NCBI GenBank assembly: GCA_937942875.1
Contig: CALEBT010000013.1
Coordinates: 40,850-104,849, forward strand
DNA length: 64,000 nucleotides
Source: an uncultured Ignavibacterium sp.
GTDB taxonomy: Bacteria > Bacteroidota > Ignavibacteria > Ignavibacteriales > Ignavibacteriaceae
Reading direction: 5' to 3'
Part shown: one piece after another, positions 1-8,549 of the stretch
Position numbering within the stretch: the first letter of the stretch is position 1
Layout: each line of letters opens with the position of its first letter
Position numbers and translations under genes: made by a program
The notes under the pieces: model-generated
Databases searched by the model: none
What the model was told of the DNA's origin: nothing
The model's input: only the letters and a program-made list of their open reading frames with translations

Positions 1-963
1 TTCGGAAATTTTTTTATGTAAGCCATCGACAGCAAGCTCATATAAATAATCATCAAGATTTTTAGAATTAGATTCTGGCGGGATTGAAAATTTAGGGAAG
101 AAATGTTGTTCCAAGTTCAAGTTGAGATTAATCTTTTCATCTATTTCTAATGTATTCTCAATTGCATCTTTGTGTTTTTTGAAAATTTTCTTCATCTGTT
201 CAGGTGATTTGAAATAAATTTCATCTGTTCCATACTTTAACTGTCTGTAATCATAATCATTTTTATCAGAAAGAAGAAGCAGAATATTATGTGCAATTGA
301 ATGTTCTTTCTCAATGTAATGACAATCATTTGTAGCAATCAGCTTTATACCCAATTCTTTAGAAAGACGCGGCATATGCTCAAGAATTGGTTGTTCAATT
401 TCTAATGAATGATCCTGAATCTCTAGGTAAAAATCGTCTCCAAATATTTCTTTATAAGTTATTGCCGTTTCTTTTGCTTTAACTAAATCGCCGTTAACTA
501 TATGAGATGAAATTATTCCGGCAGGACAAGCTGAGGTACAGATTATTCCTTCACTATGCTTTCTTAAAACTTCCAGATCAATTCTTGGTCTGTAATAATA
601 TCCTTCAAGAAAACCTATGGTTGACAGTTTAACAAGATTGGAATATCCTGTTTCATTTTTTGCTAAAAGAAGTAAATGGTGATAAGGCTTGGTTTTTTTT
701 CTGCCGGGAATTTCTTCAGCTTTGCTTTTATCGAATCTGCTTCCTTCTTTTACTATGTAAGCTTCCATTCCAATTATCGGCTTAATGCCTTCCTTCTTAG
801 CCTTTTTATAAAACTCAATTGCTCCGAACATCACACCGTGATCAGTAATTGCAACAGATTTCATATCGAACTTTTTGGCAGCACCGATTAGTCCTGAGAC
901 TGTACAAGCACCATCCTGAAGACTATAATGAGTATGGTTATGTAAATGAATAAAATCTGACAT
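1..963 (-). CDS. dnaE: DNA polymerase III alpha subunit, N-terminal part (runs off window start)
   Basis: This is the replicative DNA polymerase catalytic subunit; only the first 321 codons lie in the window and the gene continues past base 1. The protein opens with the PHP domain: MSDFIHLHNHTHYS carries the metal-site histidines, followed by AITDHG near residue 40 and IIGMEAY near residue 65. These are typical of DnaE and not of the longer PolC. The ATG is at 963. No strong Shine-Dalgarno is visible; a weak promoter-like TAAAATTG lies further upstream. The gene was read directly from the reverse strand and has no internal stop. It is separated from the next minus-strand gene by about 125 bases of AT-rich DNA. 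Confidence 0.95.
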   Translation of the reverse strand, partial: MSDFIHLHNHTHYSLQDGACTVSGLIGAAKKFDMKSVAITDHGVMFGAIEFYKKAKKEGIKPIIGMEAYIVKEGSRFDKSKAEEIPGRKKTKPYHHLLLLAKNETGYSNLVKLSTIGFLEGYYYRPRIDLEVLRKHSEGIICTSACPAGIISSHIVNGDLVKAKETAITYKEIFGDDFYLEIQDHSLEIEQPILEHMPRLSKELGIKLIATNDCHYIEKEHSIAHNILLLLSDKNDYDYRQLKYGTDEIYFKSPEQMKKIFKKHKDAIENTLEIDEKINLNLNLEQHFFPKFSIPPESNSKNLDDYLYELAVDGLHKKISE

Positions 964-1088
964 CTTATTATCTAGTTGGATAAAATGGTTAGAAAGACTA
1001 CTTCAATTTTAAAGATTTTTCTCTTTAAATCAATGTAACGAAAAAAATTAATTTCAGAAAAAGAAAACCCCCAATTTCAAAAAAAATT

Positions 1089-2396
1089 TTATCTGATAAA
1101 AAGCAACTGAATAAGTATAAAAACCGGCAACAAGAATATCAGAGAAAATTTGAACATATAACTAAAGAAATCCGGCATTTTGATATTATTTTCTTCTGCA
1201 ACTGCTTTCACCATAAAATTCGGTCCGTTTCCAATATAAGTCATTGAACCAAATAAAACTGAAGCTACAGATATTGCTACTAAAATATTCTCTGGAATTC
1301 CGGCAACTATCGCGCCGGTCTTTATTCCAAGTCCAACTGCCAATGAATGAAAAGTAACCGCTGTAGGCGTATTATCCAAAAAACTACTAAGTAAACCAGT
1401 ATAATAATAAAATTGTGGAGGAGTGTTTACACCAAGAGTTTTTGCGTGAGACTGCAAATACATTAAAGCCGGAATCATTGTAAAAAAAATACCTAAAAAC
1501 AAATAAGCTACTTCCTGAATCGGATGCCAGGTAAAGTTATTTTGTTTCCTTAAATTATTTTCAGTGAATTTTAGCGAAAGTAAAGCCATTGAGAGGATGA
1601 CTATTTCTCTGATGAATTTGAAATATTCATTGGATTTTACAAAAGGTAAATAGAACTCATTCAAAAATTCGACTGATAAAACTACACCAATAAGAAAAAT
1701 AAAATTTCTTTTTCCTTGAATTTTAATTGATTTAATATTTGTTTTATCTCTTTTAATTGCCTCAATAGGTTCTTTCTTATAATAATAAGAATCAATAATA
1801 AAATAGATAGTAAGTAAAATAGCATTTGTAAAAAACCATTCAACATCCAAAGTGAAGAACCATTCAAAAGGGGCACCGCGCAGATACATCATAAAAAGCG
1901 GAGGATCTCCAAGTGGCGTTAACAAACCACCACAATTTGCTACTACAGCAATAAAAAAAAGAATGGTATGAACTTTAAAGGTTCTTTCTTTATTAGTCTG
2001 AATTACTGGTCTGATTAAAAGCATTGCTGCTCCGGTAGTTCCCATAAAAGAAGCCAGCACTGCTCCAATTCCCAGAAAAATTGTATTGATTGAAGGTCGG
2101 GCTTCAATATCCCCCGTTAATAAAATCCCACCTGTAATTGTAAAAAGCGCTCCCAATAAAATTATGAAAGGCACATAATCAAAAAGCATCGTGTGAATTA
2201 TTTCGTGAGTAAAACCATTAATCAGAAGAAAAATTAAAACCGGAATACTCAATACAATTGAGATTATAAGTTTATTGCTGTTCTTTTCCCAGAAATGATT
2301 CCACTTTAGTGGCAAAACAGCAATTGCCCCAAGCATTAATACAAATGGAATAATTGAATAAATTGTTACGGTTGAATAATCTGCGTGTTGTTCCAT
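1089..2396 (-). CDS. nhaD: NhaD-type Na+/H+ antiporter (ion transporter superfamily)
   Basis: A 435-residue polytopic inner-membrane protein with about 11-12 hydrophobic segments. Family landmarks are TGGILLTGDI near residue 90, a GDPPLF segment near residue 162 and GNGPNFMVKA near residue 390, all found in NhaD/CitM-type antiporters that exchange Na+ (or Li+) for H+. The exact ion cannot be read from the sequence. It is last in a likely operon behind carbamate kinase and the carbamoyltransferase, with a 39-base gap. The start ATG at 2396 has only a weak GGGAT upstream. The operon suggests coupling of amino-acid catabolism and ion balance, which is inference. A citrate or arsenite carrier of the same superfamily is the alternative. 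Confidence 0.82.
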   Translation of the reverse strand: MEQHADYSTVTIYSIIPFVLMLGAIAVLPLKWNHFWEKNSNKLIISIVLSIPVLIFLLINGFTHEIIHTMLFDYVPFIILLGALFTITGGILLTGDIEARPSINTIFLGIGAVLASFMGTTGAAMLLIRPVIQTNKERTFKVHTILFFIAVVANCGGLLTPLGDPPLFMMYLRGAPFEWFFTLDVEWFFTNAILLTIYFIIDSYYYKKEPIEAIKRDKTNIKSIKIQGKRNFIFLIGVVLSVEFLNEFYLPFVKSNEYFKFIREIVILSMALLSLKFTENNLRKQNNFTWHPIQEVAYLFLGIFFTMIPALMYLQSHAKTLGVNTPPQFYYYTGLLSSFLDNTPTAVTFHSLAVGLGIKTGAIVAGIPENILVAISVASVLFGSMTYIGNGPNFMVKAVAEENNIKMPDFFSYMFKFSLIFLLPVFILIQLLFIR

Positions 2397-2435
2397 AAAA
2401 ATCCCGATTTAAATATTGCTTATTAAATGATATGA

Positions 2436-3368
2436 TTACATAACCAAAGCCATAATAGCTTTCTGAACGTGAAGCCTGTTTTCTGCCTCATCAAAAATTA
2501 CAGAGTTTGGAGAATCAGCAACTTCATCCACAACTTCTTCACCACGATGAGCTGGCAGACAGTGCATAAATAAGTAATCATCTTTTGCGTGTTTAACTAA
2601 TTCCTGATTGACCTGAAATGCCTCAAATTTTTTCTTACGTTCAGCAGCTTCGCTTTCCTGTCCCATACTTGCCCAAACATCTGTGTAAACAATATCAGCA
2701 TCTTTAACCGCCTGAACAGGGTCTTCAAGAATTTCAATTTTACTTCCCATATAAGAAGCAAACTTCATAGCATTATCAACAATTTCTTTATTCGGTTTAT
2801 AACCTGAAGGAGAAGCAATTGCAATATTCATCCCGACTTTTGAACAACCATTCAACAGACTGTGAGCCATATTATTTCCATCACCAATGTATGCCAATTT
2901 CAATCCCTGAAGAATTCTTTTCTTTTCAAGAACTGTAAATAAATCTGTCAAAACCTGACAAGGGTGTAATAGATCTGTAAGTCCATTGATAACAGGAATA
3001 TCAGCATACTTTGCTAATTCAACGACATCTGAGTGAGCGAATGTTCTGATCATAATTCCATTTAAATATCGAGAAAGAACTTTTGCTGTGTCTGAAATAC
3101 TTTCACTTGTTCCGAGTTGTAAATCATTCGGACCAAAATACATTCCTATTCCGCCAAGTTGATAAATTCCTGTTTCAAAAGAAACCCTTGTTCTTGTTGA
3201 ACGTTTTGTGAAAATCATTCCCAGAGTTTTTCCTTCTAAAAGACGATGAGGTTCATTCGTATATAGTTTCTGTTTAAGGGATTTAGCAACATCAAATATT
3301 TCATAAATTTCTTCTATCGAAAGATCCGCTATGGATATTAAATCTTTGCCTTTCATATTAACTGCCAT
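2436..3368 (-). CDS. argF: Ornithine carbamoyltransferase (anabolic argF or catabolic arcB type)
   Basis: A cytosolic enzyme that interconverts ornithine plus carbamoyl phosphate with citrulline plus phosphate. The 310-residue length is normal. The carbamoyl-phosphate motif STRTR (in KRSTRTRVSFE) lies near residue 58, HPCQ near residue 136, and the ornithine/catalytic HCLPAHRG near residue 270. The ATG at 3368 is preceded by AAGGAG at 8 bases, which supports this start over the Met four codons later. It lies directly downstream of carbamate kinase (29-base gap). That neighbourhood favours the catabolic direction (citrulline to ATP), but no arginine deiminase gene is present here, so direction is unsettled. 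Putrescine or another carbamoyltransferase specificity cannot be fully excluded. Confidence 0.88.
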   Translation of the reverse strand: MAVNMKGKDLISIADLSIEEIYEIFDVAKSLKQKLYTNEPHRLLEGKTLGMIFTKRSTRTRVSFETGIYQLGGIGMYFGPNDLQLGTSESISDTAKVLSRYLNGIMIRTFAHSDVVELAKYADIPVINGLTDLLHPCQVLTDLFTVLEKKRILQGLKLAYIGDGNNMAHSLLNGCSKVGMNIAIASPSGYKPNKEIVDNAMKFASYMGSKIEILEDPVQAVKDADIVYTDVWASMGQESEAAERKKKFEAFQVNQELVKHAKDDYLFMHCLPAHRGEEVVDEVADSPNSVIFDEAENRLHVQKAIMALVM

Positions 3369-3397
3369 AAATAACTCCTTATATTTTTAATAATTGT

Positions 3398-4342
3398 TTA
3401 GTCAGAAATAATTTTAGTCCCGCAATTAGGATCACCAAGCTGAGTAGCTTCAGTAATTACAGCTTCCTTTCCACCATTAGTTAAAAACCTGATTGCGGCA
3501 AGTACTTTCGGCCCCATACTTCCCGAGCCAAATTCGCCAGCGTCATAATATTTTTTTGCATCGGAAATGGTAACAAGGTCAAGTTCTTTTTGATTTGGTT
3601 TGTGAAAATTCAAATAAACTTTTGGAACATCAGTAAGGATTATTAAATCTTCAGCATTTATTTCAGAAGCAAGTAATGAAGATGCTAAATCTTTATCAAT
3701 AACAGCTTCTGTTCCCTGAAGATTTTTTTCTTCATCAAAAAAAACTGGGACACCACCACCACCGCAAGCTATAACAATATTTCCTTTCTGAACAAGTTGT
3801 TTTATTATTTTTTTATTAATTATATCTATTGGATCGGGCGAAGGGACTACTCTTCTCCAACCTCTTTTCCTCGCATCTTCTTTAAAAATAAAGTTATTAC
3901 TTTTTGCCAATAAATCAGCTTCTTCTTTCAGATAAAAAGGACCGACTGGCTTGCTTGGGTTTTGAAAAGCAGGATCATTTTTATCAACAAGAACTTGTGT
4001 AACAACTGTAACTATATTTTTTCTGATTTTATTTTTGGACAGAATATTTTTCATCTGCCTTTCTATCATATAGCCGATTCCTCCTTGTGAATCAGCAACA
4101 CATATATCTAAAGGCATTTTAGGAATTTTGTAGGTATTGTAACCAGCTTCATTTCTTAACATAATATTGCCAACCTGAGGACCGTTTCCATGAGTGATTA
4201 CAATTTCAAAACCTTTTTTGAGAAGATTTATAAGATTAATGCAGGTATCGTAAGTATTTTTTTCTTGTTGCTGTATTGTCCCTATTTCGTTGCCACGAAG
4301 TAACGCATTTCCGCCTAATGCTACAACTGCAATTTTGGTCAT
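3398..4342 (-). CDS. arcC: Carbamate kinase
   Basis: Carbamate kinase transfers phosphate between carbamoyl phosphate and ADP, giving ATP, ammonia and CO2 in the catabolic direction. The 314-residue protein begins with VVALGGNALLR and has THGNGPQVGN near residue 50, CGGGGVPV near residue 193 and GSGSMGPKV near residue 275, all landmarks of the amino-acid-kinase fold subgroup to which ArcC belongs. The start ATG at 4342 has an AAGGA Shine-Dalgarno. It is first in the arcC-argF-nhaD minus-strand unit and is divergent from aat, with 94 bases between them that should hold both promoters. Confidence 0.92.
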   Translation of the reverse strand: MTKIAVVALGGNALLRGNEIGTIQQQEKNTYDTCINLINLLKKGFEIVITHGNGPQVGNIMLRNEAGYNTYKIPKMPLDICVADSQGGIGYMIERQMKNILSKNKIRKNIVTVVTQVLVDKNDPAFQNPSKPVGPFYLKEEADLLAKSNNFIFKEDARKRGWRRVVPSPDPIDIINKKIIKQLVQKGNIVIACGGGGVPVFFDEEKNLQGTEAVIDKDLASSLLASEINAEDLIILTDVPKVYLNFHKPNQKELDLVTISDAKKYYDAGEFGSGSMGPKVLAAIRFLTNGGKEAVITEATQLGDPNCGTKIISD

Positions 4343-4436
4343 AAATTTCCTTATTATTCATTGGCATTCTTTACAAGTTTTTTTAAAATTACAGCGTAAA
4401 CTTAAACAAGCTTTTACTGAAATAAAATTTTGATTT

Positions 4437-5036
4437 ATGGACTTCAATACTTTGGAGATTGATTCAACTCTTCAACCTGATAATATGATTAAATTATATG
4501 CATCAGGTGCCTTCCCAATGGATGATGGGTATGGAAATATCAACTGGTATCTCCCCTCGAAAAGAGCAATTATTCCTTTAGATCATTATAATATTCCCCG
4601 CTCGGTAAAAAAGATTATTAACCAAAATGAATTTGAAATAAGATTTGATTTTGATTACTTGAGTGTTATAAAAGGATGTGCAAACAGAGAATCCACCTGG
4701 ATTTCTGATAAATTAATAATTGCATATAAAAGACTTCATAAAAGAGGATTTGTTCACTCTGTAGAGACTTATCAGAATGATAAACTTGTTGGAGGATTAT
4801 ATGGTATTGCTTTTCGTGGTGCTTTCTTCGGAGAATCAATGTTTTCCAAAATTTCCGGAGCCTCAAAAATTGCTCTTGCAAGTTTGATCCTCCATTTGAA
4901 GGAAAGAAATTTTGTTTTGTTAGATGTTCAGTATTTAACTGATCATCTTAAAATGTTTGGAGCTAAGGAAATTGAATGGGATGAATATTACAACCTTTTA
5001 ATAAAATCATACAATACAAATACAACTTTTTTATAA
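4437..5036 (+). CDS. aat: Leucyl/phenylalanyl-tRNA--protein transferase
   Basis: Aat adds Leu or Phe from aminoacyl-tRNA to the N-terminus of proteins beginning with Arg or Lys, making them ClpS/ClpAP substrates of the N-degron pathway. The 199-residue protein is of family length. Visible motifs are YASGAFPM near residue 26, the substrate-pocket GLYGIAFRGAFFGESMFS near residue 121, and a C-terminal LLDVQYLTDHLKMFGA. The usual LDCQ is LDVQ here. The gene ends 6 bases before recG and probably shares its transcript. No convincing Shine-Dalgarno precedes the ATG. Confidence 0.93.
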   Translation: MDFNTLEIDSTLQPDNMIKLYASGAFPMDDGYGNINWYLPSKRAIIPLDHYNIPRSVKKIINQNEFEIRFDFDYLSVIKGCANRESTWISDKLIIAYKRLHKRGFVHSVETYQNDKLVGGLYGIAFRGAFFGESMFSKISGASKIALASLILHLKERNFVLLDVQYLTDHLKMFGAKEIEWDEYYNLLIKSYNTNTTFL

Positions 5037-5042
5037 ATATCA

Positions 5043-7253
5043 ATGCCTGACTCCAAATCGAACATATTAAATAGTTCTGTAAAATATATTAAGTCAGTTG
5101 GGCCAAGGCGAGCAGCTGCTTTTGAAAAAGCCGGAATAATCACAATTAAAGATTTACTATTTTACTTTCCTACTCGTCATCTTGATAGGACTACAGTTCT
5201 TACAGTTGCACAGGCATATCAATATGCTTTGAACGGATTTGATGGTGAAGTTACAATTATTGGCAAAGTTATTAATAAGGAAATAATTCGAACAAGAAAA
5301 AGAGAAATTCTGAAAGTTTTTTTTAAGGATAAGACTGGATTTTTTGAGTGCGTCTGGTTTTCAGGTGTGAAATATTTTTATCAGGTTTTCAATGAGAATG
5401 ACTTTTTTGCAATTAGTAATAAACCGGAAATAGACAAATATGATCACTTTCAGTTTATCCATCCGGATTATGACAAAATAACTGAAGAAGAATCTCAAAG
5501 TTTTCTTAACACAGGCAAGATTATTCCATTTTACAAGATTCCCAAAGAGCTTAAGCTAACAAATCTTGGTGATTTGGGAATAAGAAGAATAATTCATAAT
5601 GCTATTGAAAAATATTTCGATAAAATTGAAGAAACTTTGCCTGAATATATTTTGCAAAAACATTCATTGCTTTCACTGCCCGAAACAATTCTGAACTTTC
5701 ATTTTCCTGAGAACAGCGAGAAACTTTTTCAGGCAAAAAGGAGGATGAAGTTTGAAGAAATATTTTTTCTGGAATTATTAGTAGCACTTAAAAAAAATAA
5801 AATCCAGAGGAACAAAAAAAAACACAGATACATTATAAAATCAGACCTGATAAAAAAGTTTTTGTCAATTCTTCCCTATGATTTAACTCAATCACAATTA
5901 AAAGTTCTTTCAGAAATAAAAAAAGATTTGCTATCTGACTTTCCGATGAACAGATTGTTACAAGGTGATGTTGGATGTGGAAAAACAATTGTTGCACTGA
6001 TTTCTATGCTGATTGCAATTGAAAGTGGTTATCAAACTGCACTAATGGTTCCAACTGAAATTTTAGCTGACCAACATTTCAAAAATATTTCTTCTCTTAT
6101 TGAAAAGCTTAATAAAAATAATCCTGAGAAAAATATTAAAGTAGATCTTCTGCTCGGAGGTCAGAATAAATCATTACGAAGTAAAATTCTAAAATCAATT
6201 GAGGAAAAACAAACAGATATAATTATAGGAACCCACGCATTGATTGAAGAAAATGTCAGTTTCAAAAACTTATCCTTTGTTGTAATTGATGAACAACACA
6301 GGTTTGGTGTTCGGCAAAGAGCTGATTTAATTTCAAAAGGTTTCAACACAGATGTTTTAGTGATGAGTGCAACTCCGATTCCAAGAACTCTTACAATGAC
6401 TTTATATGGTGACTTGGACGTTTCAGTTATAGATGAAATGCCAAAAAACAGAAAGAAAATTATAACCGTTTTAAGAGGCGAAAAAAAACTGCCTGAGATT
6501 TATAATTTTATAAGAGATAAAGCTAAAGAAAACTACCAAACTTTTATTGTATATCCGCTTGTTGACGAATCAGATAAACTTGATTTGAAAGCAGCAACAA
6601 AATATTATGATCAGTTACGCTCAACGTTTTTGACTAATTTATCTGTTGGATTAATTCACGGCAGAATGTCCTGGCAGGAAAAAGAAGAAATGATGATAAA
6701 GTTTCTTAAAAAAGAATTCGATGTTTTAGTTGCAACAACAGTAATTGAAGTTGGAATAGATATTCCAGATGCAAATATCATTTTAATTAATGATGCTCAT
6801 CGTTTCGGACTATCACAACTTCACCAACTCCGTGGAAGAGTAGGAAGAGGTGATAAACAAGCTTATTGTATTTTGGTTACTAATGATAAATTAGCTGCAT
6901 CACAGAATCTAAATAAACTGAACCTTGAGTATTTATCTCAAATGCAAATGGAAAATTATAAAGCTTCAGTTCGGCTTCAATCAATGGTTGATCACAGCGA
7001 CGGATTTAAGATTGCAGAAATTGATATGAAGCTACGTGGACCCGGAGACATTTTTGGAATAAAACAAAGTGGTTTCCCTGACTTAAAATTTATTAATCTA
7101 ATTGAAGACGAAAAATTAATTTATGAAGCAAAACTTTCTGCATTTGAAATCATCAATGATGATTCAAATCTGAATGAAGAAAAAAATTTTTTACTGAAGA
7201 AAAAAATTATCAGTGACTTCAAAGACAATTTTATTTTTTCAAAAATCGGTTAA
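5043..7253 (+). CDS. recG: ATP-dependent DNA helicase RecG
   Basis: RecG is a double-stranded DNA translocase that reverses stalled replication forks and processes branched recombination intermediates. The 736-residue protein is slightly longer than the E. coli enzyme. An N-terminal wedge/OB region (about 15-170) precedes the helicase core: Walker A LQGDVGCGKT near residue 308, the DEQHRFG box near residue 417, SATPIPRT near residue 444, and the late motifs TTVIEVGIDIP and QLRGRVGRGD near residues 567 and 599. It follows aat after 6 bases. The ATG at 5043 lacks an obvious Shine-Dalgarno, fitting translational coupling to aat. Confidence 0.96.
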   Translation: MPDSKSNILNSSVKYIKSVGPRRAAAFEKAGIITIKDLLFYFPTRHLDRTTVLTVAQAYQYALNGFDGEVTIIGKVINKEIIRTRKREILKVFFKDKTGFFECVWFSGVKYFYQVFNENDFFAISNKPEIDKYDHFQFIHPDYDKITEEESQSFLNTGKIIPFYKIPKELKLTNLGDLGIRRIIHNAIEKYFDKIEETLPEYILQKHSLLSLPETILNFHFPENSEKLFQAKRRMKFEEIFFLELLVALKKNKIQRNKKKHRYIIKSDLIKKFLSILPYDLTQSQLKVLSEIKKDLLSDFPMNRLLQGDVGCGKTIVALISMLIAIESGYQTALMVPTEILADQHFKNISSLIEKLNKNNPEKNIKVDLLLGGQNKSLRSKILKSIEEKQTDIIIGTHALIEENVSFKNLSFVVIDEQHRFGVRQRADLISKGFNTDVLVMSATPIPRTLTMTLYGDLDVSVIDEMPKNRKKIITVLRGEKKLPEIYNFIRDKAKENYQTFIVYPLVDESDKLDLKAATKYYDQLRSTFLTNLSVGLIHGRMSWQEKEEMMIKFLKKEFDVLVATTVIEVGIDIPDANIILINDAHRFGLSQLHQLRGRVGRGDKQAYCILVTNDKLAASQNLNKLNLEYLSQMQMENYKASVRLQSMVDHSDGFKIAEIDMKLRGPGDIFGIKQSGFPDLKFINLIEDEKLIYEAKLSAFEIINDDSNLNEEKNFLLKKKIISDFKDNFIFSKIG

Positions 7254-7406
7254 TAAAAACATAAAATCTTATTAATGCGTTTTAACCCCTTCAATCAATG
7301 TTACAATCAATGTCCAATATTTAATTAAAATATTTCTTTTCAATTCTTTCATTTCTGACATTAAAGAAATTTTATCTCAAACATTTTTCATTCGTTCTTA
7401 AAACTT

Positions 7407-7437
7407 CTTGACAAGATTTTTATAAACATTATATTTG
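7407..7437 (+). promoter_or_regulatory. Candidate promoter of the ATP-grasp/KamA operon
   Basis: A -7 box TATATTTG at 7430-7437 matches the Bacteroidota consensus TAnnTTTG. It lies 19 bases after a CTTG (within TTGACA, 7408-7413) that could serve as the -33 box. Transcription would start near 7442, giving a short leader before the AGGAG at 7457. This is recognised by eye; no transcript data are available. Confidence 0.5.
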
Positions 7438-7466
7438 CTCTCGAAAATAAAAATTTAGGAGAAGTT

Positions 7467-8549
7467 ATTTTATCAACACACTTTAGTAAGAGATTGAGTG
7501 TTGCATTAACATTCAATGTAAAACCAGAAAGTGAAACTTTCTCCGAATCAGTGTCCTCAAATTTTCAACAATCATCTCAAAATGAATCTTCAAAAATCGA
7601 TCAGTTTGCTGAATGGGACACATGGGAAACCATAAATGCCGTCAAAGATGCTCTTTCAATTTATCACGATGTAACTTTAATTGAAGCAGACCAGAATGCT
7701 TTCGAAAAATTTAAATCAGTTCGTCCTGATATTGTCTTTAATATCGCTGAAGGATTAAAAGGAGTAAATCGTGAAGCACAAATCCCTGCTATGTTGGAAA
7801 TGCTTGATATTCCATACACAGGAAGTGACGCTTTAACGCTGGGAATTTGTCTTGATAAATCGAGAACAAAAGAAATTTTAAGTTACTATAATATTCCTAA
7901 CTCAAAATTTTTTATTTATGATAATCCTTCTCAACTGAATGGAAACACATTCAATTTTCCTCTCTTTGTAAAACCCATAAGTGAGGGATCATCAAAAGGA
8001 ATTTTCTCCTCTTCAGTTACAAATAATCTCGATGAGTTGCAAAAAGAAATCGAAAGAATAAACAATTTGTATAATCAACCAGCACTCGTTGAAGAATTTT
8101 TACCGGGAAGAGAATTTACAGTTGCCATATTGGGCAATGGTGTCGAAACAAAAGTTCTTCCAATTATTGAAGTAAGATTCGACAAATATCCCAAAGGCGT
8201 TCTTCCAATTTATTCTTTTGAGACAAAATGGATTTTAGATACCAAAGAGAGTGATTTCGATGTTTTTGATTGTCCAGCTATAATCGAAAAAGAATTAGAA
8301 AATAAAATTATTGATTACTGTCTCAAAACTTACAAAGTATTAAGATGTCAAGACTGGAGCAGAATTGATGTTCGCCTTGATAAAAATGGTCAACCAAATA
8401 TTATTGAGATAAATCCATTACCTGGAATTATGCCTGATCCAAGAGAGAATTCCAGTTTTCCGAAAGCGGCAAGAGCTGCTGGTATATCTTACGAAGAAAT
8501 GATAAACACAGTTTTATTCTCTGCTTGTAAAAGATATAATTTATTATGA
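7467..8549 (+). CDS. D-alanine--D-alanine ligase-like ATP-grasp protein (first of two)
   Basis: An ATP-grasp ligase of the Ddl fold, expected to activate a carboxylate as an acyl phosphate and join it to an amine. The central domain has YTGSDALTLG and LDKSRTKEIL, then the ATP-binding lysine in FVKPISEGSSKGI and the EEFLPGREFTVAI strand. The C-terminal metal site is RIDVRL...IIEINPLPGIMP, with the usual Asp, Glu and Asn. An AGGAG at 7457-7461 lies 5 bases before an in-frame ATT (7467), whereas the nearest in-frame TTG (7494) is over 30 bases away, so I place the start at ATT. It overlaps the next gene by 4 bases (ATGA). Cell-wall D-Ala-D-Ala ligase is possible, but the operon (acetyltransferase, KamA) suggests another substrate. 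Confidence 0.82.
   Translation: MLSTHFSKRLSVALTFNVKPESETFSESVSSNFQQSSQNESSKIDQFAEWDTWETINAVKDALSIYHDVTLIEADQNAFEKFKSVRPDIVFNIAEGLKGVNREAQIPAMLEMLDIPYTGSDALTLGICLDKSRTKEILSYYNIPNSKFFIYDNPSQLNGNTFNFPLFVKPISEGSSKGIFSSSVTNNLDELQKEIERINNLYNQPALVEEFLPGREFTVAILGNGVETKVLPIIEVRFDKYPKGVLPIYSFETKWILDTKESDFDVFDCPAIIEKELENKIIDYCLKTYKVLRCQDWSRIDVRLDKNGQPNIIEINPLPGIMPDPRENSSFPKAARAAGISYEEMINTVLFSACKRYNLL

Noticed and set aside
676..891. Plus-strand open frame within dnaE
   Set aside because: Antisense shadow of the PHP domain; low-complexity translation.
7254..7290. AT-only inverted repeat TTAATAA...TTATTAA after recG
   Set aside because: Too short and without GC pairs or a T tract to be a credible terminator.
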